Assembly (NCBI GenBank): GCA_018268735.1
Contig: JAFDWA010000756.1
Span: 1 to 5,094 of the forward strand
Length of the DNA: 5,094 nucleotides
Origin: Actinomycetota bacterium
Lineage (GTDB): Bacteria; Actinomycetota; Acidimicrobiia; Acidimicrobiales; Microtrichaceae
Direction of reading: 5' to 3'
Both the position numbers and the translations under genes were made by a program. This document shows, in pieces, positions 1 to 5,094 of this stretch (position 1 is the stretch's first letter; each line of letters opens with the position of its first letter). The notes beneath the pieces were generated by a model. That model saw nothing but the letters and a program-made list of their open reading frames with translations. It had not been told where the DNA came from and searched no databases.

Positions 1-3000
1 TCGCGCTTGTCGATCCGGCCGGTGGTGAGCACGACGGCGTCCTCGACGAGCAGGTGGCCGATCTGCGCCATCGTCTTCGGGAACACCATGGCCTCGACCG
101 AGCCCTGCAGGTCCTCGAGGACGAACACGGCCATCAGGTCGCCCTTGCGGGTCCACTTGCGCTGCAGGCCGGTGATGACGCCGCCGATGGTGCGCTGCAC
201 GCCGTCGTCGAGCTCGGCGAGGTCGGGGATGGTGCAGTCGGCCTTGCGCTTGAGCGCGTGCTCGGCGCCGAGCAGCGGGTGATCCGACACGTACAGGCCG
301 AGCATCTCCTTCTCGAACGCGAGGCGTTGCTTCTTGTCGAACTCGACGTCGGGGATCCTGATCCGCTCGTCGAAGGCCGGGCCGTCCTCCAGCTCCCCGA
401 ACAGCGACATGACGCCCATGTCGTGCTCCTTGCGACGAGCGATCGTGGCGTCGACGATCTGCTCGAAGACCGTCAGCAGGCCCTGGCGAGGATGGCCCAT
501 CGAGTCGAACCCGCCCGCCTTGATGAGCGACTCGATCGTTCGCTTGTTGAGCACCTGGGTGTTGACCCGCTGGCAGAAGTCGTAGAAGTCCTCGAAGGGA
601 CCGCCCTCGTCGCGTTCGGCCAGGATCAGCTCGACCAGGCCGGAACCCACGTTGCGGACGGCGGAGAGCCCGAACAGGATCCGCGCCGCCTCGTGCTCCG
701 CTCCCCCGTCCACGGTCGCGCCCTCGCCGTCGGTCCCGGCCGACACCGGGGCGAAGTCCGACAGCGACCGGTTGACGTCGGGGACGGTGACCTCGATGCC
801 CATCGCCCGGCACTCCGCCAGGTAGACCGCTGCCTTGTCGAGGTTGGTCTTGACGCTGGTCAGCAGCGCGGAGAGGTACTCGGCCGGGTAGTTCGCCTTG
901 AGGTAGGCGGTCTGGTAGGCGACGAGCCCGTAGCCGTAGGAGTGCGACTTGTTGAAGGCGTAGTCCGCGAAGGGCTCGATGATGTCGAACCACGCGGTGC
1001 CCAGATCGGCGCCGTAGCCGGTGGCTTCGCAGCCCTCGACGAACTTGGTGCGCTCCTTGGCGATGAGCTCCCGGACCTTCTTCCCGCAGGCCTTCCGGAG
1101 GTTGTCGGCATCGGCCAGGGAGTACCCGGCGAACCGCTGGGCGATCCGCATGATCCCTTCCTGGTAGATGCACAGCCCGTAGGTGTCACCGAGGATCTCC
1201 TCGGCGTCGGGGTGCAGGTAGGTGACCTCCTGGCGGCCGTTCTTGCGGTCCGCGTAGTCGGTGTGCATGTTGGCTGCCATCGGCCCCGGTCGGTACAGGG
1301 CGACGAGCGCTGCGACGTCTTCGAACTCGGTGGGTGCGAGCGAGCGGATCAGGGCACGCATGGGACCGCCCTCGAGCTGGAACACGCCGATCGTGTCGGC
1401 CCGGCGCAGCAGCTCGTAGGTGGCCTCGTCGGCCAGGTCGACGTCGTCGATGTCGACCTCGACGCCTCGGGTGCGGCGGATCAGCTCGAGGGCGTCGGAG
1501 ATGACGTCGAGGTTGCGCAGACCGAGGAAGTCCATCTTGAGCAGGCCGAGCTCCTCGACCCCGTGCATCTCGTACTGTGTGACGACCGGCGCGTCCTCGA
1601 TGGCGACGCCGGACTCCGGCTTGCGCTGGATCGGCAGGTACTCGGTGAGCGGCTCCTTGGTGATCACGACCGCCGCGGCGTGGATGCCGTCCTGGCGGCG
1701 CAGGCCCTCGAGCCCCTTCGCGACGTCGACGACCTCCTTGACCTCCGGGTCCGCGGCGTACATCTCGCGCAGCTCGGTCGCCATCTTGTAGCCGTCGGCG
1801 AACTTGGGGTGCTCCTCCAGACAGGCGTACAGCGGGGTGTCGCGGCCCATCACCAGCGGCGGCATGGCCTTGGCGACCTTGTCGCCGACGATGTACGGCT
1901 TGCCGAGCACCCGCGCCGCGTCGCGCACCGCGGCCCGAGCCTTGATCGTCGAGAAGGTGACGATCTGCGCCACGTGGTCACGGCCGTAGCGCTCCGCCGC
2001 GTAGCGGATCATCTCGTCGCGGTAGCGGGAGTCGAAGTCCATGTCGATGTCGGGCATGGACTTGCGACTCGGGTTGAGGAAGCGCTCGAAGAGCAGGTCG
2101 TAGCGGATCGGGTCGAGGTCGGTGATGCGCAGCGTGTAGGCCACAGCGCATCCGGCGGCGGACCCACGACCGGGACCGACGCGGATGCCGGCGTCGCGGG
2201 CGTGGCGGATGAGGTCCCACACGATCAGGAAGTAGGAGCTGAACCCCATGTCGCCGATGGTCTTGAGCTCGAAGGCGAGGCGTTCCACCACAGCGTCGGG
2301 GAGCTGGTCGCCCCAACGCTCACGGGCACCGGCGAAGGTCAGGTGTTCGAGGTACTCGGCGTCCTCGGTGAAGCCCTCGGGCAACGGGAAGTTGGGCAGC
2401 TGGGGCTTGCCGAACTCGATCTCCACGTTGCAGCGCTCGGCGATCCACAGCGTGTTGTCACACGACTCGGGCACCTCCCGGAACAGATGGCGCATCTCGG
2501 TCGCGGTCTTCAGGTAGTGCTCGTCGCCGTGGAACTTGAACCGGTCCGGGTCGCTCATCAGCGACCCGGTCTGCACGCACAACAGGGCGTCGTGGGCGAC
2601 CGCGTCGCCCCGCTGGACGTAGTGGCTGTCGTTCGTGGCCAGCAGCGGGGCCTGCAGCCGTCGGGCGATCTCCAGCAGCTGCGGATTCGTCCGGTGCTGC
2701 TCGGGGATGCCGTGGTCCTGGATCTCGACGAACAGGTTGTCGCGCCCGAAGATGTCCTGCAGCCGCGCCGCCTTGGCGAGCGCAGCGTCGAACCCCTCGT
2801 TCATCAGCGACTGCAGCACGTGGCCGCCGAGGCACCCGGTGGTGGCGATCACGCCCTCGTTGTGCTCGGCGAGGGTCTCCCAGTCGACGCGGGGCTTGTA
2901 GTAGTAGCCCTCCATGTAGGCACGGCTGGCGAGCTGGATCAGGTTCCGGTAGCCGGTCGCGTCCTCGGCCAGCAGCGTCAGGTGGTAGTAGAGCTTGCGA

Positions 3001-3287
3001 CCGCCGTCGACCTCACCGCCGGAGTCGTCGACCTTGCCCCGGCGAGGCGGCCGCTCGTGGCGGGAGTCGTGCGCCATGTACGCCTCGGTGCCGAGGATCG
3101 GCGTCACACCCTGCTTGCGGCACTCCTTGTAGAAGTCGAGGATCCCGTACATGTTGCCGTGGTCGGTGATGCCCATCGCGGGCTGGCCGTCCGCAACCGC
3201 CGCTGCGACCACGTCGCCGATCCGCGCAGCACCGTCGAGCATCGAGTACTCGGTGTGCTGATGCAGATGGACGAAGGAATCCGGCAC
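1..3287 (-). CDS. dnaE: DNA polymerase III alpha subunit (replicative, DnaE1-type), 3' end cut by window
   Basis: Catalytic subunit of the replicative C-family DNA polymerase, acting at the fork. The minus-strand frame was read through line by line: 1095 codons with no stop or frameshift. The usual length is about 1180, so roughly the last 80-90 residues lie outside the window. It opens VPDSFVHLHQHTEYSMLDGA, the PHP-domain start typical of DnaE1 rather than DnaE2/ImuC. PHP-type metal ligands appear present: H7 and H9, TDH around H43, E68, H102, C152, and D220/H222 in ATNDSHY. Core signatures are GPGRGSAAG (371-379), PDIDMDFD with catalytic D413 and D415, and KMDFLGL with D586. Fingers-region motifs are YRPGPM (665-670), RKACGKK (731-737) and FNKSH (778-782). 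A helix-hairpin-helix tail follows DVNRS (837-841), and an OB-fold begins after about residue 1010. The GTG start at 3287 was chosen because homology begins there and GGGGAG lies 7 nt upstream. The usual internal clamp-binding motif (QFDLF in M. tuberculosis, from memory) reads VMSLF here (959-963). Identity is very secure. Confidence 0.98.
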   Translation of the reverse strand, partial: MPDSFVHLHQHTEYSMLDGAARIGDVVAAAVADGQPAMGITDHGNMYGILDFYKECRKQGVTPILGTEAYMAHDSRHERPPRRGKVDDSGGEVDGGRKLYYHLTLLAEDATGYRNLIQLASRAYMEGYYYKPRVDWETLAEHNEGVIATTGCLGGHVLQSLMNEGFDAALAKAARLQDIFGRDNLFVEIQDHGIPEQHRTNPQLLEIARRLQAPLLATNDSHYVQRGDAVAHDALLCVQTGSLMSDPDRFKFHGDEHYLKTATEMRHLFREVPESCDNTLWIAERCNVEIEFGKPQLPNFPLPEGFTEDAEYLEHLTFAGARERWGDQLPDAVVERLAFELKTIGDMGFSSYFLIVWDLIRHARDAGIRVGPGRGSAAGCAVAYTLRITDLDPIRYDLLFERFLNPSRKSMPDIDMDFDSRYRDEMIRYAAERYGRDHVAQIVTFSTIKARAAVRDAARVLGKPYIVGDKVAKAMPPLVMGRDTPLYACLEEHPKFADGYKMATELREMYAADPEVKEVVDVAKGLEGLRRQDGIHAAAVVITKEPLTEYLPIQRKPESGVAIEDAPVVTQYEMHGVEELGLLKMDFLGLRNLDVISDALELIRRTRGVEVDIDDVDLADEATYELLRRADTIGVFQLEGGPMRALIRSLAPTEFEDVAALVALYRPGPMAANMHTDYADRKNGRQEVTYLHPDAEEILGDTYGLCIYQEGIMRIAQRFAGYSLADADNLRKACGKKVRELIAKERTKFVEGCEATGYGADLGTAWFDIIEPFADYAFNKSHSYGYGLVAYQTAYLKANYPAEYLSALLTSVKTNLDKAAVYLAECRAMGIEVTVPDVNRSLSDFAPVSAGTDGEGATVDGGAEHEAARILFGLSAVRNVGSGLVELILAERDEGGPFEDFYDFCQRVNTQVLNKRTIESLIKAGGFDSMGHPRQGLLTVFEQIVDATIARRKEHDMGVMSLFGELEDGPAFDERIRIPDVEFDKKQRLAFEKEMLGLYVSDHPLLGAEHALKRKADCTIPDLAELDDGVQRTIGGVITGLQRKWTRKGDLMAVFVLEDLQGSVEAMVFPKTMAQIGHLLVEDAVVLTTGRIDKR

Positions 3288-3294
3288 CCTCTCG

Positions 3295-3300
3295 CTCCCC
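3295..3300 (-). promoter_or_regulatory. Shine-Dalgarno sequence of dnaE
   Basis: GGGGAG on the minus strand lies 7 nt upstream of the GTG at 3287. It decides the start: no ATG is available at the N-terminus, and the only other in-frame candidate close upstream, GTG at 3365, has no purine-rich site at a suitable distance. Confidence 0.75.
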
Positions 3301-3308
3301 GTTGGCGG

Positions 3309-3341
3309 CCGTCGACCGGGACCGCCGGCCCCGGTCGACGG
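3309..3341 (-). promoter_or_regulatory. GC-rich perfect inverted repeat in the dnaE leader
   Basis: The arms CCGTCGACCGGG (3309-3320) and CCCGGTCGACGG (3330-3341) are perfectly complementary over 12 bp and flank a 9-nt loop (3321-3329). On the dnaE transcript this would form a very stable hairpin ending 8 nt before the Shine-Dalgarno sequence. No T-run follows on the minus strand, so it does not look like a standard intrinsic terminator. It could be a 5'-UTR structure tuning translation or RNA stability, a regulator-binding dyad, or an attenuator of read-through from bpa. The pairing is seen directly; the function is inferred. Confidence 0.6.
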
Positions 3342-3383
3342 GGTGAAGGCTGCCGGAAACGACACTCGTGTGATTCGGCTCCG

Positions 3384-3412
3384 AGTATCGCGCGGGTCGG
3401 TCGTGGTGTCCT
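3384..3412 (-). promoter_or_regulatory. Candidate housekeeping-sigma promoter for dnaE
   Basis: On the minus strand, AGGACA (plus coordinates 3407-3412) and GATACT (3384-3389) are separated by exactly 17 bp. Each hexamer matches four of six positions of the TTGACA and TATAAT consensus. Transcription would begin near 3376-3378, giving a leader of about 90 nt that contains the 3309-3341 hairpin. The placement is sensible, between the repeat cluster and the gene, but promoters in GC-rich actinobacteria are degenerate and four-of-six matches arise by chance. Confidence 0.35.
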
Positions 3413-3428
3413 CCAGGCCCACTCCCAC

Positions 3429-3604
3429 CCAGCGAACTTGTAGCCCACACGCCGTCAGAGCGACCGTCAGCTACAAGTTCGGCGAACGCCAGCGAACTTG
3501 TAGCCCACACGCCGTCAGAGCGACCGTCAGCTACAAGTTCGGCGAACGCCAGCGACCTTGTAGCCCACACGCCGTCAGAGCGACCGTCAGCTACAAGTTC
3601 GGCG
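3429..3604. repeat. Three-copy 60-bp tandem repeat, each copy with a 12-bp inverted repeat
   Basis: Three 49-bp units (3433-3481, 3493-3541, 3553-3601) are separated by two identical 11-bp spacers (3482-3492, 3542-3552), giving an exact 60-bp period. Each unit starts with CGAACTTGTAGC and ends with its reverse complement GCTACAAGTTCG around a 25-nt loop. The loop holds CCGTCAG; a second CCGTCAG runs from the loop into the right arm. The only difference I find between the 49-bp units is A to C at 3556 in the left arm of the third copy, which breaks one base pair. The spacer includes the small dyad GGCGAACGCC (3481-3490). GC is about 62%, below the surrounding DNA. The tract lies between the bpa stop and the candidate dnaE promoter. 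It could be a REP-like palindromic element, a transcription-boundary hairpin cluster without U-tracts, or repeated protein-binding sites. The near-identity suggests recent expansion or homogenisation. Confidence 0.97.
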
Positions 3605-3621
3605 GCGGCCGGCTCCGGCTG

Positions 3622-4188
3622 TCAGATGTATCCCGGACCGGGGCCGGGGCCTGCCCCGGGCGGCACACCGGGGCCCTGCATGAGCTGGCCGCGCATGCCC
3701 TCGAGCTGCTGGCGCGCCGACATCTGCTGGGCCATGAGCGCTGCCTGGATCCCGTGGAACAGGCCCTCGAGCCAGCCGACGAGCTGGGACTGTGCGAGTC
3801 GCAGCTCGACCTCGCTCGGGAGGGTGTCGTCGGCGAAGTCGAAGCTGAGCTCCTCGAGCTCGGCAGCCAGCTCGGGGGACAGCGCTGACTTCAGCTGGTC
3901 GAGCGATCGCTCGTAGATGTCGCGGAGCTGGCCGCGCGATGCCTCGTCGAGCGACGTGCTGCGCACCTCGTCGAGCATCTGCTTGACCATCGCGCCGATC
4001 CGGATGATCTTCGCCGGCGAGTTGATGTCGGGCTCTTCGGCGTCTGCCTCGGCGGTGTCCCCCGTCGCTGCGTCGAAGGTGACGGCACCGTTGCCGGCGG
4101 GCTGCGCCGAGTGGGGGCCGTCGGGCGGATCGACGGAATCGGGCTCGATCACCTCGGGCGCAGCGGTCGGCGTGTCGGCGTCTGACAT
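3622..4188 (-). CDS. bpa: Bacterial proteasome activator Bpa/PafE
   Basis: In the known family this protein forms a ring that docks on the 20S proteasome and opens its gate without ATP, feeding unfolded or particular substrates for degradation. The protein has 188 residues, against about 174 for M. tuberculosis Rv3780. Residues 1-56 are acidic and Pro/Ala-rich, probably disordered. The conserved helical core covers about 57-169, with the family-typical stretches PAKIIRIGAMVKQMLDEVR (59-76), LDEASRGQLRDI (80-91) and LRLAQSQLVGWLEGLFHGIQ (129-148). A Gly/Pro-rich linker (172-186) leads to the C-terminus GPGYI. The penultimate tyrosine plus terminal aliphatic residue parallels the GQYL proteasome-docking tail of the mycobacterial protein, although the glutamine is absent. 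ATG at 4188 is preceded by AGGG at 8 nt. The upstream phosphodiesterase gene ends 25 bp away, so the two are likely co-transcribed. Family assignment rests on recalled similarity to Rv3780 and is strong. Confidence 0.95.
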   Translation of the reverse strand: MSDADTPTAAPEVIEPDSVDPPDGPHSAQPAGNGAVTFDAATGDTAEADAEEPDINSPAKIIRIGAMVKQMLDEVRSTSLDEASRGQLRDIYERSLDQLKSALSPELAAELEELSFDFADDTLPSEVELRLAQSQLVGWLEGLFHGIQAALMAQQMSARQQLEGMRGQLMQGPGVPPGAGPGPGPGYI

Positions 4189-4196
4189 GTGGATGA

Positions 4197-4200
4197 CCCT
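4197..4200 (-). promoter_or_regulatory. Shine-Dalgarno sequence of bpa
   Basis: AGGG on the minus strand, 8 nt upstream of the ATG at 4188, inside the 25-bp gap after the phosphodiesterase stop codon. It is short but well spaced, and no better purine-rich stretch exists in the gap. Confidence 0.5.
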
Positions 4201-4213
4201 ATCGGTCAGCAGG

Positions 4214-5094
4214 TCAGCTGCCCCTGGCCGCCATGAGCGGCACGTGGACCTCGGCGGGGGTCATCGATCCGTGACGACCGATGAGGTGGAAGGGACCGGT
4301 GTCCATGGGGTCCTCGAAGGCCACGGGCTCGCGTGCCACGAGCGCGACGTCGCCGAGCCGGGCCAACGGGCCGGGCAGGACCTTCGGACCGAACCAGCAC
4401 TCGTCGAGCACCTGCTCGCGGCTGACGACCCAGGCCACGTCGCTGTGGTGGGTGCGGGCGACGTCGAGCAGGGCGGCTTCGGCCCCGGGGACGGCGTGCA
4501 GCCAGCGGAAGCGGGCCTCGCCGGACTGGTGGCGGACCCGGCTCAGCACCTCGGGGTGCGGTGGGAGGACCCGGTCGCCGACGTCGACCTGACCGTGGTC
4601 CGACGTGATCACGAGCGCGGTGCCCGACGGGAGCTCCTGGAGGAGGTACTCGACCATGCGGTCCACGAAGACGATCTCGGCGTCGTAGACGGCGCCGAGT
4701 CCGTACTCGTGCGCGACCTTGTCGATGCCGTCGTAGTAGGCGTACACGAACGGCTCGCCGGCGCGGACCTGGTGCAGGATCTCGGCGACGAGCGTCGACG
4801 GCATCCGGTACGGCACGTGCCGGCACCCTCCGAGGTGGGCCCTCGTGAAGCCGGTGTCGCGGAACTCCGCACGGACGACGACGGGTGGGCGATGGCCGCC
4901 GAACGCGACGTCGTGCTGCACGGACTCCGGGGGGATCGACTCGCGTGCATCTCCCCTGGAGGTGGTCCAGCGCAGGACGTTGAGGTTGTCCGGGCCGTCG
5001 ACAGCCATCCGGTAGCCGATGACGCCGTGCTCGCCAGGTGGGAGGCCCGTGCTGATCGAGGTGAGGGCGGTCGCGGTGGTGGTGGGCGCAACGG
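4214..5094 (-). CDS. Alkaline phosphatase superfamily protein (type I phosphodiesterase/nucleotide pyrophosphatase), 5' end cut by window
   Basis: The family is metal-dependent phosphodiesterases/nucleotide pyrophosphatases that cleave phosphodiester or pyrophosphate bonds; the substrate here is unknown. The frame is open to the window edge, giving 292 visible residues ending at TGA 4214-4216. An ATG at 5008 exists, but the 28 residues before it are clearly family sequence (APTTTATALTS, then STGLPPGEHGVIGY), so the true start lies beyond 5094. The PTTT cluster near the visible N-terminus is where the nucleophilic Thr is expected. Candidate metal ligands follow in family order: D and H in YYDGIDKVAHEYG, D and H in ITSDHGQ, and H in IGRHGSMTPAEVHVPLM near the C-terminus. 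No membrane segment is seen in the visible part; a signal peptide cannot be judged because the N-terminus is missing. The gene ends 25 bp before bpa, suggesting one transcript. Superfamily is confident; substrate and localisation are not. Confidence 0.9.
   Translation of the reverse strand, partial: VAPTTTATALTSISTGLPPGEHGVIGYRMAVDGPDNLNVLRWTTSRGDARESIPPESVQHDVAFGGHRPPVVVRAEFRDTGFTRAHLGGCRHVPYRMPSTLVAEILHQVRAGEPFVYAYYDGIDKVAHEYGLGAVYDAEIVFVDRMVEYLLQELPSGTALVITSDHGQVDVGDRVLPPHPEVLSRVRHQSGEARFRWLHAVPGAEAALLDVARTHHSDVAWVVSREQVLDECWFGPKVLPGPLARLGDVALVAREPVAFEDPMDTGPFHLIGRHGSMTPAEVHVPLMAARGS

Noticed and set aside
54..3443. A 1129-codon open frame on the plus strand covering nearly all of dnaE
   Set aside because: It is exactly antisense to a clear full-frame dnaE with every catalytic motif. 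Long stop-free antisense frames are common in GC-rich genes, and the predicted protein (runs of Leu, Val, Asp, Arg and His) has no recognisable domain.
3013..3570. Minus-strand open frame with a 20-residue repeat, beginning within the tandem repeats and overlapping dnaE
   Set aside because: The 60-bp period is a multiple of three, so frames without a stop in one unit stay open through all copies. The downstream part is an out-of-frame reading of dnaE.
3429..3604. CRISPR array
   Set aside because: The spacers are identical 11-bp sequences rather than unique ones, the repeated unit is 49 bp with a long internal loop, and no cas gene is present.
3608..3619. Small GC hairpin just after the bpa stop as an intrinsic terminator
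   Set aside because: GCCGG and CCGGC arms of 5 bp enclose only 2 nt and no T-run follows on the minus strand. Such dyads are expected by chance in this base composition.
3343..3888. Plus-strand open frame through the repeats giving three copies of a 20-residue peptide
   Set aside because: Same periodicity artefact. It then runs antisense into bpa, a well-supported gene, and no ribosome-binding site was seen.
4206..4826. A 206-codon Arg/Pro-rich minus-strand open frame inside the phosphodiesterase gene
   Set aside because: It is a shifted frame of the phosphodiesterase, whose motifs (SDHG, GRHG, STGLPPGEHG) all lie in the other frame. Its composition is typical of an out-of-frame GC-rich read.
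4214..5008. Treating ATG at 5008 as the true start of the phosphodiesterase
   Set aside because: The frame continues upstream with strongly family-like residues, including the putative catalytic Thr region, so the gene extends past the window edge.

Overview
The window is GC-rich DNA in which every supported gene lies on the minus strand. Read in transcription order (high to low coordinates) it holds: the 3' part of a gene for an alkaline-phosphatase-superfamily phosphodiesterase/nucleotide pyrophosphatase (4214-5094, 5' end outside the window); a complete gene for the ATP-independent bacterial proteasome activator Bpa/PafE (3622-4188); a 334-bp intergenic region (3288-3621); and dnaE, the replicative DNA polymerase III alpha subunit (1-3287, 3' end outside the window, 1095 codons visible). 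A proteasome activator beside an actinobacterial-type DnaE1 points to Actinomycetota. The proteins resemble mycobacterial homologues but are clearly diverged, so a deep lineage such as Acidimicrobiia is possible, but that is inference.

The phosphodiesterase and bpa genes are 25 bp apart and are probably co-transcribed. Bpa normally opens the 20S proteasome gate for ATP-independent degradation of unfolded proteins, so the genome should also encode a 20S proteasome. The phosphodiesterase has the family's metal-binding motifs, but its substrate cannot be read from the sequence. dnaE is in frame throughout what is visible, with PHP, catalytic-core, fingers, helix-hairpin-helix and OB-fold signatures and all three polymerase aspartates.

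The most unusual part is the bpa-dnaE gap. It contains three nearly identical 60-bp tandem repeats (3429-3604), each with 12-bp inverted arms CGAACTTGTAGC/GCTACAAGTTCG. These are followed by a candidate promoter (3384-3412) and then a perfect 12-bp GC-rich inverted repeat (3309-3341) just upstream of the dnaE Shine-Dalgarno sequence and GTG start. The repeats look like a recently amplified REP-like or transcription-boundary element, and the leader hairpin could affect dnaE expression. I see no RNA gene, CRISPR array, insertion sequence or novel multi-gene system.
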